From: an uncultured Candidatus Saccharibacteria bacterium
GTDB taxonomy: Bacteria; Patescibacteriota; Saccharimonadia; Saccharimonadales; Saccharimonadaceae
Reading direction: 5' to 3'
Length of the DNA stretch: 64,000 nucleotides
Assembly: GCA_938042065.1 (NCBI GenBank)
Contig: CALISG010000007.1
Location: 1-64,000 of the forward strand
In this document: piece by piece, positions 25,891-33,428 of the stretch
Layout of the letters: each line of letters starts with the position of its first letter
How positions within the stretch are numbered: the first letter of the stretch is position 1
The notes under the pieces: model-generated
Seen by the model: the letters and a program-made list of their open reading frames with translations, nothing else
Databases searched by the model: none
Told to the model about the DNA's origin: nothing
Translations under genes and position numbers: made by a program

Positions 25891-26346
25891 CTACTGGTGA
25901 TGATATTTGCTGCCGCGAACAATCTCTTGGGCCCGGTATAGCTGCTCGGCGAGGATCAATCGCACCAACTGATGCGGAAAGACTAGCGGTGATAGCGACC
26001 AAACCAGGTTAGCGCGTTGTATTAGTGCTGTGCTGACACCAAAGGCGCCGCCGATAACTATCGTGATATTTTTACCTTGCACAAAAAGCTCGCTTAGTTG
26101 GCGCGATAGGGCAGGTGAGTTAAACATCTGGCCGCGTTCGTCGAGCAGAATTACGAAATCTTGGGGATGTAAACGCGCTAAAATTCGCTCAGACTCCTCT
26201 TGGCGGGCCTGCTGGCCATCTAGCTTGCTATGCGGTATCAATTGCCACTCAAAACTCCAAGGCTGCTTGCAGCGCGTTTGGTAGCGTTTGATGCCGCCTG
26301 AGACCCAATCTTCATGCTTTTTACCAACAGCGATGACAGTGATCAT
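25891..26346 (-). CDS. rlmH: 23S rRNA (pseudouridine1915-N3)-methyltransferase RlmH
   Basis: This 151-aa small SPOUT methyltransferase acts on helix 69 of the large subunit. Family features: start MITVIAVGKKHEDWVSGGI-KRYQTR, middle FVILLDERGQMFNSPALS, SAM-binding knot VIGGAFGVSTALIQRAN and the end SLSPLVFPHQLVRLILAEQ with the C-terminal GSKYHH. ATGA overlap with the HIT gene upstream makes it the last gene of a fic-hit-rlmH operon. Confidence 0.95.
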   Translation of the reverse strand: MITVIAVGKKHEDWVSGGIKRYQTRCKQPWSFEWQLIPHSKLDGQQARQEESERILARLHPQDFVILLDERGQMFNSPALSRQLSELFVQGKNITIVIGGAFGVSTALIQRANLVWSLSPLVFPHQLVRLILAEQLYRAQEIVRGSKYHHQ

Positions 26347-26750
26347 ATGGCAATCAAGCGCTCTTTGATACTGTTGGCGATATTATCGAGCCGTTCATCT
26401 GAAATATCGACAGGGTAGTCGTGATGGAGCTGCAAGGTGTCGCGGTCATACAGCGGCACTAGATGGATGTGGGCGTGCGGCACATCGAGGCCTTCAACGA
26501 CTACGCCGACGCGCATAGGATTAAGCTCGGCCTGGATAGCCTGGGCGATATTTTTGGCAGTTTGCCAGAGGTGAGCGTAAGTCTCGTTGTCGAGGTCCCA
26601 AATCAAATCAATTTGCTCTTTGGGCACCACTAACACATGCCCGTCGCTGAGCGGGTTGATATCGAGAAAGGCGATAACCATGTCGTCCTCATAAACCTTG
26701 CGGCAGGGAATCTCGCCTTTGATAATTTTGGTAAAAATTGAATCGTCCAT
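26343..26750 (-). CDS. HIT-family nucleotide hydrolase
   Basis: This 135-aa histidine-triad protein has the HxHxH signature HAHIHL near residue 102 and the family start CRKVYEDDMVIAFLDINPLSDGHVLVVPK. HIT proteins of this type (Hint/Fhit-like) hydrolyse nucleoside phosphoramidates and AMP adducts. Its AAGGAG ribosome binding site lies in the end of the fic gene, and it overlaps rlmH by ATGA. Pairing with an AMP-transferring Fic protein is suggestive. Confidence 0.93.
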   Translation of the reverse strand: MDDSIFTKIIKGEIPCRKVYEDDMVIAFLDINPLSDGHVLVVPKEQIDLIWDLDNETYAHLWQTAKNIAQAIQAELNPMRVGVVVEGLDVPHAHIHLVPLYDRDTLQLHHDYPVDISDERLDNIANSIKERLIAI

Positions 26751-26752
26751 GA

Positions 26753-28093
26753 TTACTCCTTGTTTATCATAGTTTTTAGTTTATCAGACGCATAGTACAG
26801 CACGGAAGCCCCCTGCTTGACAGAAAAGGTCAATCCTAGGTTCAAGAGACCTTTTATATCTTTATCGGCAGTTTGGCGAGAGATGGCGTTTAATTCCGCG
26901 TGCGAGGAAATGGTAACGTAATGGCTATCATCGGATATTAGATAGTATATAATTTGTTTTTGCCGGTCATTAAGGTTTTTGATAGAGTGAAGTTTCTTGG
27001 TTATAGCGCTATTTTCTTCATCGGTTCTTTTAGTATAATCTCGAAATTCCTTGATAGCCTCCAGAACTTTTTCGGTGTGATAATTAAAAAAGTAGGTAAA
27101 ATCATACGAATCTTGTTCTGCGTAAATATAAGCGTAGGCGTACTGCGCTGGTGCTCGCTTAATGACTGTAGAAATTGGAAAATAAGCTAGCGCCCAATAA
27201 CCGTTTTTCAGCATATACCAATAAAACAAGCTGCGCGCTAAACGTCCATTGCCATCAGTAAAGGGGTGCAGATACCCTAGCCAAAAATGCAGCACAGTTG
27301 CTTTGACTAACGGGTGGATAAACTTACCGTTATCGTTGGCATATTCTATCAAGCGATCAAGCTCATGCTCGACGAAACTTTGGTTTGGCGGTACATGGGC
27401 GACTTTTTCGTTGAACCAGACGACTATATTATCGCTGTCTTTGCGAAATCTACCTGAATCGGCGTCGGGAATTGTGTGGCGGGTTAGCTCTTGATGCAAT
27501 TCTAAGAGTAAATTTTTCGATAGACTGCGTTCGACGAAATTTTCTTCGATTTTCGATAAAGTTCGATAATTATTGAGAATCATCCAGTCGCTTTTGTTGC
27601 GCGGCTTGATGTTGTCGGCTATCATATGCTTAGCGTAGCGCCGAGAAGTGTCTGCGCCTTCGAGCTGGCTTGATGCGATAGCCTCCTCGAGGATGCCTCT
27701 TGCGATATATTTTTGCCGTTCAGATCGGGTAGTAATTGCCGGCGTATTTGTGAGAAATTGTCCGTCAGCATACATATCGACAGTTCGCTGCGCTTCGTCA
27801 ACTTTCTCTTGTCTAATCCAGCCGAAATGAGCGCCGTTTTTAGCGCGAATAGGCGTCGGCTGCGAGTTAAAACGCCTAACAGTGTGGGCTAGCTGCCACG
27901 ACTCTGCTGGGGTAAGCTTAGGAATCGGATCAACAAAGCGCGCCTTATCCCAGTAAAGGTATTTTGATTCGTTGACTGCTTGCAAGTAAGGAGATGCGGC
28001 TGCGGATTCATTAAAATACATGTCGATTAGATTTAATCGGCGTTTCGTAGATATAGTAGGCTGTTCTCGGATGATTACAAAATCTTTTTCCAT
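26753..28093 (-). CDS. Fic-domain protein with N-terminal inhibitory motif
   Basis: This 446-aa protein has the complete Fic active-site motif HPFTDGNGRLAR near residue 277, typical of AMP-transferring enzymes, and an upstream SSQLEG matching the inhibitory [S/T]xxxE[G/N] motif (about residue 142), so it is probably self-inhibited (class II). A C-terminal winged-helix-like part (ISRQTADKDIKGLLNLGLTF) resembles the DNA-binding ends of Fic/DOC proteins. Targets are unknown. A 13-bp inverted repeat lies upstream. It heads an operon with a HIT hydrolase and rlmH. Confidence 0.9.
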   Translation of the reverse strand: MEKDFVIIREQPTISTKRRLNLIDMYFNESAAASPYLQAVNESKYLYWDKARFVDPIPKLTPAESWQLAHTVRRFNSQPTPIRAKNGAHFGWIRQEKVDEAQRTVDMYADGQFLTNTPAITTRSERQKYIARGILEEAIASSQLEGADTSRRYAKHMIADNIKPRNKSDWMILNNYRTLSKIEENFVERSLSKNLLLELHQELTRHTIPDADSGRFRKDSDNIVVWFNEKVAHVPPNQSFVEHELDRLIEYANDNGKFIHPLVKATVLHFWLGYLHPFTDGNGRLARSLFYWYMLKNGYWALAYFPISTVIKRAPAQYAYAYIYAEQDSYDFTYFFNYHTEKVLEAIKEFRDYTKRTDEENSAITKKLHSIKNLNDRQKQIIYYLISDDSHYVTISSHAELNAISRQTADKDIKGLLNLGLTFSVKQGASVLYYASDKLKTMINKE

Positions 28094-28133
28094 AATATGT
28101 ATATATTTGACATCATAATGGTAGCATAATGTA

Positions 28134-28173
28134 AAAAATATGTAAAGTATATGTATGTAGTTTACATATTTTT
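28134..28173. promoter_or_regulatory. 13-bp perfect inverted repeat upstream of fic
   Basis: AAAAATATGTAAA (28134-28146) and TTTACATATTTTT (28161-28173) are perfect inverted copies 14 bp apart, 41 bp before the fic start. Size and location suit an operator, perhaps for the Fic protein's own C-terminal winged helix. Confidence 0.5.
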
Positions 28174-28220
28174 AACATATTAGCAAAAATGAGCAGCGTA
28201 GGGTATAATTACCTATGCAA

Positions 28221-28310
<90 letters not shown>

Positions 28311-28454
28311 AAATAGCATGAATTTTTATACCGATTATGTTCTTGGCGAAAATTTTTAGATTGACTGCTTGCAAATATCGGGGTATTTATCGCGTCAGTA
28401 CTAGCTGTGCTCATGGATTATTTGAATAGTGACGGGTGTAAGAATTACCTAGTA

Positions 28455-29045
28455 TTATGGTAATTTATCAATTAGCTCGATCAGCTTTTCCCATGAGGCT
28501 CTGTCGGTGTGGTTGCGATCGACAACATCAGCATAGTATCGTATTGCATAAATATCTGGATAACTTGGGGCTGAGATCCATTCTTGCATATCCAGTGGAT
28601 ATGCTAACTGATCAGAAACTCCAATAGCCGCACCATAATCAGTGGTCAATAGGTCAAGCCCATCATGCCTAATTTGATCTGCCCAATATTTGCAGTGCTT
28701 GACTGCTTGCTTGTAGGTCATTTGGGGGTAATTATTTTTACCGTACTCTTCTGGCAGATCATCAATTAGTTCCAATAACTTCTCCCACGAAGCTCTGTCG
28801 GTGTAATTATTGTAAATGTTTATAGCATATTTACGAACTCGATACAAAGGATAATATTTTTGCGGATCAATCCAAGTCTGCATATATAGCGCATAAGCTA
28901 ACTGATAAGAAATTCCAATAACTTCACTGTAATCAGTAGTTAATAAACCAAGTCCTTTATACCTAATTTGGTCCGCCCAGTATTTGCAGTATTCAACTGC
29001 TTGTTTGTAGGTCATTTGAGGGTATTGGCTGTTACTACTATTCAT
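28455..29045 (-). CDS. Internally duplicated protein of unknown function
   Basis: This 196-aa protein is built of two tandem copies of a module of about 90 residues. Copy 1 starts YPQMTYKQAVEYCKYWADQI and copy 2 YPQMTYKQAVKHCKYWADQI; both continue with a LLTTDY segment, a QLAY segment, then TDRASWEKL and LIDxLP. The start at 29045 is preferred because minus-strand TATAGT ends 7 nt before it. It overlaps the stop of the next gene upstream by 8 nt. No family recognised; it belongs to the accessory patch after tRNA-Ser(CGA). Confidence 0.65.
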   Translation of the reverse strand: MNSSNSQYPQMTYKQAVEYCKYWADQIRYKGLGLLTTDYSEVIGISYQLAYALYMQTWIDPQKYYPLYRVRKYAINIYNNYTDRASWEKLLELIDDLPEEYGKNNYPQMTYKQAVKHCKYWADQIRHDGLDLLTTDYGAAIGVSDQLAYPLDMQEWISAPSYPDIYAIRYYADVVDRNHTDRASWEKLIELIDKLP

Positions 29046-29421
29046 ATTTATCACTATAATGGCTTTGGTGATTTGTTTTACGCGTCTCAATCTCGTCAGC
29101 AATCGCAAATAATGCCTGCCAGTCCTTTGGTTTATCGACACCTTTGTCTAGACCACTCAATATAGACAACATCTCATCAAGAGCGGGATCCAACTCGACC
29201 GTCGAGTCGTGTAGCATTAAGCTAAGCAGTTCGTCGACGATACGTTCAGATTTAGTTTGCGGATAGCGTGCGTTAGGCTGGTTATAATCTCCTCGCTTAC
29301 ACAATTCCGCGATATCCATAGCACGTGCAATTTGAATTAATGCCAATACTTTAGTAGTATTACCATTTTGAACTATACTATCTGGTACTTTCTGCATCAT
29401 TCTATCTATACTATAAAACAT
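29038..29421 (-). CDS. Hypothetical protein
   Basis: This 127-aa protein is mainly helical (TTKVLALIQIARAMDIAELC, ERIVDELLSLML, LDEMLSILSGLDKG). It is not recognised. It overlaps the duplicated gene after it by 8 nt, so the two may be translated together. Support is the overlap and the length of the open frame; no clear ribosome binding site is seen. Confidence 0.5.
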   Translation of the reverse strand: MFYSIDRMMQKVPDSIVQNGNTTKVLALIQIARAMDIAELCKRGDYNQPNARYPQTKSERIVDELLSLMLHDSTVELDPALDEMLSILSGLDKGVDKPKDWQALFAIADEIETRKTNHQSHYSDKYE

Positions 29422-29722
29422 CTACGTATATGAGTCAGCTTTTCGTCATAACTTAGGTCTGTATATCACAACCCTAATCGTTATACTTGTGTTTCAAGGC
29501 TACGTTGTTATTTGGTCTGCCATCAGGTTTGTAGCGATCATTATGCTAGCTCTTGCGGAAATACCCTTCGCTCAAGCGTCTGGAATCTAAAGTGATAAAT
29601 TGGACTTACATCAATCTAAATACAGCAAAGAGCGTCCATGCATTCTCTAATATATCGATCTATCAACTCATGGGATTAGCTAAAAAATGAGTCCTCAACG
29701 ACCTACGTTTGTTTAGCTCCTC
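29422..29722. other. Intergenic stretch with nothing recognised
   Basis: About 300 bp without a convincing gene, RNA or terminator on either strand. Stops are frequent in all frames. It may be decayed accessory DNA. Confidence 0.5.
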
Positions 29723-30004
29723 TTATGAGCCTCGGACCTTTGGCAAGAATTTCTGAATAGATCTCTCGCATTGATTAAGCAGTTCGACATTAAGCGGTAC
29801 TGGATTATTGTTGTTTAAAGAATAATACCTCTGGTCGCATACACTAGCGAGATCATCCCACGGCACAACAGACAAATCCTCAAGGCCACGTGCCAACGAG
29901 AACGCAAAGCTATCAAGATATTCAAGTACATCTGAATTATCGGCATTTTCACGAATCATTTGAATCATATCACGTGCTAGAATCGCCTGTTCATCTTGCT
30001 TCAT
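29723..30004 (-). CDS. Small acidic hypothetical protein
   Basis: This 93-aa protein (ARDMIQMIRENADNSDVLEYL ... segments, VPWDDLASVCDQRYYSL, ending in KFLPKVRGS) is not recognised. Size and acidity would fit an immunity or antitoxin-type protein, but nothing in sequence proves this. TATAAT on the minus strand ends exactly 6 nt before its ATG (leaderless pattern), which supports expression. Confidence 0.55.
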   Translation of the reverse strand: MKQDEQAILARDMIQMIRENADNSDVLEYLDSFAFSLARGLEDLSVVPWDDLASVCDQRYYSLNNNNPVPLNVELLNQCERSIQKFLPKVRGS

Positions 30005-30010
30005 AATATT

Positions 30011-30016
30011 ATTATA
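30011..30016 (-). promoter_or_regulatory. -10 box, leaderless pattern
   Basis: Minus-strand TATAAT ends 6 nt before the start at 30004. Confidence 0.5.
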
Positions 30017-30025
30017 TAGCGAAAT

Positions 30026-30051
30026 CCCCCTATTGCCAATGCAATAGGGGG
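30026..30051 (-). terminator. Terminator-like hairpin after the coiled-coil gene
   Basis: A perfect 11-bp stem (CCCCCTATTGC 30026-30036 with GCAATAGGGGG 30041-30051, loop CAAT) lies 13 nt past the stop at 30064; the T tract is weak. Confidence 0.6.
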
Positions 30052-30063
30052 TTCACTCCTTTC

Positions 30064-31158
30064 TCAGGTGAAGAGTGCGTCCGGGGGCGGTACGAAACGA
30101 TCAGGATGACCCTTGGGGAAATTCTTGTTCGTCCAATGGACGTTGCTATTGCCGTAAGGCGTAGCATCCCACGACACGTGGTAGCCGTCTGCGAAGTACT
30201 GCGTCACGTGCAAGATTGTGCCGCTAGAATCACTGCGTCGATAGAATACACCACCGTGCTCATTGGTTCCAACCGGCTCATGATCCCGACGTGCGCTACG
30301 CATGTACAAATCGGACTTCTCGAAGTTCTGTGCACCATGCGGGTCAAACGGATCGCGTCTATATGTCACGTTTCCGCCCGGATCCATGACGTAGTGTCCG
30401 TGGCCGGGTCCGTCAGGCTTGCCAATTCCACCGAAGTAGATGTTGGTGTTGCCGCTTGAATCTGTCGAGATCCAGACGCTGTCTTGATACTGAAGTGGAA
30501 CTCCAGCCCTTGCAGCGAGCGACTTTTTGTCTTCACGCCGCTTTTGGCTTGCCGACTTCAGTTCGTCAAGCCTAGCCTTGAACGCCTTGGCACAAGCATC
30601 AAACTCAGCCTTTGCCTTCTTAAATTCAGCTTGTGCACGTTCGTGCTCTGCTTTGGCAGACAGAAACGCCTGCCGAGCTCTAGCAAACTCGGCCTTAGCC
30701 ACTTGGAAAGCTGGCTTAACAGCATCAAGCCGTTCACGAGCGGCACGAATTTCAGCGACGAGCTGCCGCCGTTCGGCAACGCAGGTCTGAGACTCTGCTT
30801 TGTAAGCATGTCCCTGATCTGCATACATACGTGCGCTAGCGCCGTCGTGCATACCGTGAGCCAACGAAGCCGACTCGAAAGCCGACTTCATGTTCTGATA
30901 TGCCCGCTCTTGCTGAGCATTCAAGCTGTCGATTCGCGGGCCGTTGGTCTGCTTGATAGACACGTAAGCTTCCCAGGCTGCCTGCTGATCTGCGTAGGCG
31001 GCCTGCTTGACTTCGTAGGCACGGTTCATGACTGCACGAGCCGAGGAGCGGCGCTCCCAGGCGGCTTGCTGAGCTTGCCAGGCTGCCTGCTGTCGCTGGC
31101 GGGCAGACTCGCGAGCTGACCGCAAGCGATCAAGCTCGGCGTCTCGCTGACGAGACAT
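30064..31158 (-). CDS. Long coiled-coil protein with Gly/His-rich C-terminal domain; probable foreign gene
   Basis: Of 364 residues the first 230 are helical and rich in Ala, Arg, Gln and Glu with repeated blocks (QQAAWQAQQAAWERR, KQAAYADQQAAWEAY; later AKAEHERAQAEFKKAKAEF). The C-terminal part is different: VWISTDSSGNTNIYFGGI, GHGHYVMDPGGNVTYRRDPF and other Gly/Asp/His-rich turns. I cannot name the family. Codon choice is visibly richer in G and C (CGC, GCC, AAG) than in the neighbours, and the gene sits in the accessory patch. Transfer from an actinobacterial-type host is an inference. GAGAGG precedes the ATG. Confidence 0.7.
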   Translation of the reverse strand: MSRQRDAELDRLRSARESARQRQQAAWQAQQAAWERRSSARAVMNRAYEVKQAAYADQQAAWEAYVSIKQTNGPRIDSLNAQQERAYQNMKSAFESASLAHGMHDGASARMYADQGHAYKAESQTCVAERRQLVAEIRAARERLDAVKPAFQVAKAEFARARQAFLSAKAEHERAQAEFKKAKAEFDACAKAFKARLDELKSASQKRREDKKSLAARAGVPLQYQDSVWISTDSSGNTNIYFGGIGKPDGPGHGHYVMDPGGNVTYRRDPFDPHGAQNFEKSDLYMRSARRDHEPVGTNEHGGVFYRRSDSSGTILHVTQYFADGYHVSWDATPYGNSNVHWTNKNFPKGHPDRFVPPPDALFT

Positions 31159-31178
31159 GGTTATCCTCTCTGTAAAGG

Positions 31179-31210
31179 AGCGAAGTCACAGCGGTTGCTG
31201 CAACTTCGCT
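31179..31210. other. Hairpin between accessory gene and ABC exporter
   Basis: AGCGAAGT (31179-31186) and ACTTCGCT (31203-31210) form an 8-bp stem. It may end the minus-strand ABC transcript, but no T tract follows in that direction. Confidence 0.35.
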
Positions 31211-31264
31211 ATTTTACAACGTAAAGAGAATTTTGGCAATAGTCTGATCAATAAGCGGCGAGTA

Positions 31265-32479
31265 TTACTTGCGGGCGAAGATTTCTTTGGCGCTGAGTTT
31301 GCGGTTGTATTCGAGCGCGCCAAAGCGGAAGATGCGTACGGCGATGGCAATGATGATGGCGGCGGAAACGGCTAGCAGGGCGATACCGATTACTGCTTCG
31401 CCGATTCCCAGATTGCCAGCAGCATTGCGCAGTATCAGTGGGATTGGCGATGTCAGCGGGAAGAGTGACAAAAATTTTACTAGCGGCGCGTTTGGCATTG
31501 ATATGAACATTGAAACGGCATAAAGCGGGCCGAACAGTAAGATCATTACTACGCCGAAAAAGCTGCCAGCTTCTTTGGCGGTCGGCACGGCAGCGCCGAT
31601 AGCTACTAGCAGGCCGGTAAACATCATGAAGCTGCTAGCAAAGGCTAGAAAGCCGATGCCGATACGTAGAGGGTCGACTGGCAAGCTGCTGAGGTCGACT
31701 GACGGTAGCTTTAGTTGGTCGTGGAAAAACAAGTAGCCAATAAGCACCGGCAAGACCACCAGCAAGCCTTGAACTATTGCCAGAATTATTAGCGAGATAA
31801 TTTTGCCGACGATTAAGGTTCGCGCTTCGATAGTGGTGAGAATCATTTCGATAACGCGATTTTCTTTTTCTTCGGTGGTGCTGGTCAGCATTTGATTGCC
31901 AAAGAAAGTGATTAGGAAATAAAAGAGGATTAAAAAGATACCCGGCAAGATCATCTCTTGGACGCTGTCGTGGATTTTGCCGTCGCGGTAAATAGTGCTG
32001 GTCGAGTTGATTTTGCCTTGGATAATTTTTTGAATAGCCGGATTAACGTCTGACCGAACAGAGGTGGCTAATAGACTGCTAGCCAGGCTGCCGTAGCGGC
32101 CGTTGTCAAAAATACCGACATCTTTACCGTAAACTTCGATTGATTGCTGGTCGAGATTCTTTGGGTAGTAGATGTATGCGTCAAGCTGGCCATTTTTGAC
32201 GCGGTCAATAGCGTTTTGCTTGTCGCTGGGATTAATTTCGGTGGCTTTCGAGGCAGCGATTAGCTGCGGTTTGACCATCTTTGATTCGTCGGTAATAGCA
32301 ATGCTGAACGACTGGTTTTTGAGCTTTTCGACAGCGTCGTTGGTAGCTTGATTGGACAAAAAGACCATCCCAAAAATTGCCGCAAACATCAGTGGAAAGC
32401 TAATTGCTAGAATCCAGAATGATTTTTTCTTGAGGGCACGAACGACCTCGAAACGAATGACAGTTGATAAATTATGCAT
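31265..32479 (-). CDS. ABC-2 type transporter permease (NatB/YhaP-like)
   Basis: This 404-aa permease has one N-terminal helix (FWILAISFPLMFAAIFGMVF), a long extracytoplasmic domain (about residues 50-175) and five to six C-terminal helices beginning ILPGIFLILFYFLITFF. This is the NatB/ABC-2 (sodium or multidrug export) layout. The start at 32479 (MHNLSTVIRFEV) overlaps the end of the ATPase gene by 8 nt; the frame is open further upstream inside that gene. The substrate is unknown. Confidence 0.88.
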   Translation of the reverse strand: MHNLSTVIRFEVVRALKKKSFWILAISFPLMFAAIFGMVFLSNQATNDAVEKLKNQSFSIAITDESKMVKPQLIAASKATEINPSDKQNAIDRVKNGQLDAYIYYPKNLDQQSIEVYGKDVGIFDNGRYGSLASSLLATSVRSDVNPAIQKIIQGKINSTSTIYRDGKIHDSVQEMILPGIFLILFYFLITFFGNQMLTSTTEEKENRVIEMILTTIEARTLIVGKIISLIILAIVQGLLVVLPVLIGYLFFHDQLKLPSVDLSSLPVDPLRIGIGFLAFASSFMMFTGLLVAIGAAVPTAKEAGSFFGVVMILLFGPLYAVSMFISMPNAPLVKFLSLFPLTSPIPLILRNAAGNLGIGEAVIGIALLAVSAAIIIAIAVRIFRFGALEYNRKLSAKEIFARK

Positions 32480-33212
32480 TTTGCTTCTCCTCGTTGTTGT
32501 GGCTGTAGACTTGAACAAAAATATCATTGAGCGACTTGCCGCCAAATTGCTTGCGAACATTAGCGACGGTGCCGTAAGCATGTGCCGCCCCGTCTTTGAG
32601 CAGCAGTATGCGGTCGCATAGACGTTCGACTTCTTCCATTTGGTGAGTAATCATGATAACAGTGGCGCCTTTGGCCTGGTGTTCTTCGATGATTTCCATC
32701 AGTAGCCTGCGATTAACCGGGTCAAAGCCTTTGGTTGGCTCGTCGAGGATTAGCAGTTCTGGGTTATCGATGACTGTGATACCGAGTTGGACTTTTTGTT
32801 GCTGGCCACCCGAGAGCTTATCGAGGCGAGTTTTGGCTTTGTCGAGCAGGTCAACGCGCTTCAAAAAATCAAGCGATTTTTGCCGGGCGTCGAGGCGGCT
32901 CATGCCTTTGAGCTGGCCGAAATAGGTCATAATATCAATAACCGACTCTTTTTTGTAAAGGCCGCGTTCTTCTGGCAAATAGCCGAGCTTGATGCCGCTT
33001 GATACCGAGTAAGGTTTGCCGTTAATCAGCAGTTCGCCGGCGGTCGGCTGATAAATACCGAGCAAGGCGCGAATGGTAGTGGTCTTGCCGGAGCCGTTAC
33101 TGCCGAGAAAGCCGAATGTTTCGCCGCGTTTGACCTCAAAACTTAAGTCTTTGATGACTTCGGTTTTGCCGAAACGCATCTTAAAATGAGTAATAGAAAT
33201 AATAGGTTCCAT
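32472..33212 (-). CDS. ABC-2 exporter ATP-binding protein (NatA-like)
   Basis: This 246-aa ATPase has Walker A FLGSNGSGKTTT, the signature LSGGQQQKVQLG, Walker B LLILDEPTKGFDP and the switch His in MITHQ. It pairs with the permease downstream (8-nt overlap). The start at 33212 (MEPIISITHFKM) is chosen because the extended -10 TGcTATCAT ends 7 nt before it; the frame is open upstream. Confidence 0.9.
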   Translation of the reverse strand: MEPIISITHFKMRFGKTEVIKDLSFEVKRGETFGFLGSNGSGKTTTIRALLGIYQPTAGELLINGKPYSVSSGIKLGYLPEERGLYKKESVIDIMTYFGQLKGMSRLDARQKSLDFLKRVDLLDKAKTRLDKLSGGQQQKVQLGITVIDNPELLILDEPTKGFDPVNRRLLMEIIEEHQAKGATVIMITHQMEEVERLCDRILLLKDGAAHAYGTVANVRKQFGGKSLNDIFVQVYSHNNEEKQNA

Positions 33213-33219
33213 ATTTTTC

Positions 33220-33228
33220 ATGATAGCA
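33220..33228 (-). promoter_or_regulatory. Extended -10 of the ABC-2 operon, leaderless pattern
   Basis: Minus-strand TGcTATCAT ends 7 nt before the start at 33212. Confidence 0.5.
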
Positions 33229-33305
33229 TGAGCCAAACCAGTTGTGAAAATTACTAGCAAAAATGCTTGAAAAATCCATATTTAGCGTTTATGCTTGGTA
33301 TACAG

Positions 33306-33323
33306 ACGCTATATGTATAGTGT
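33306..33323. promoter_or_regulatory. Palindromic candidate operator upstream of nrdA
   Basis: ACGCTATA-TG-TATAGTGT is an 18-bp palindrome with one mismatched pair. Its ends resemble NrdR boxes but the spacing is 2 bp longer. It lies 105 bp before the nrdA ATG, next to a possible -10 TAAAAT at 33328-33333. Confidence 0.45.
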
Positions 33324-33428
33324 TTAGTAAAATAGACAAATATGCAAATAAATTGCGCAAAGCAGACCCAGATGGTTTAGCTAGTTTTTTGCGCTCAAAA
33401 ATAGCAGCTAAAAATAAGAAAGGAAACG

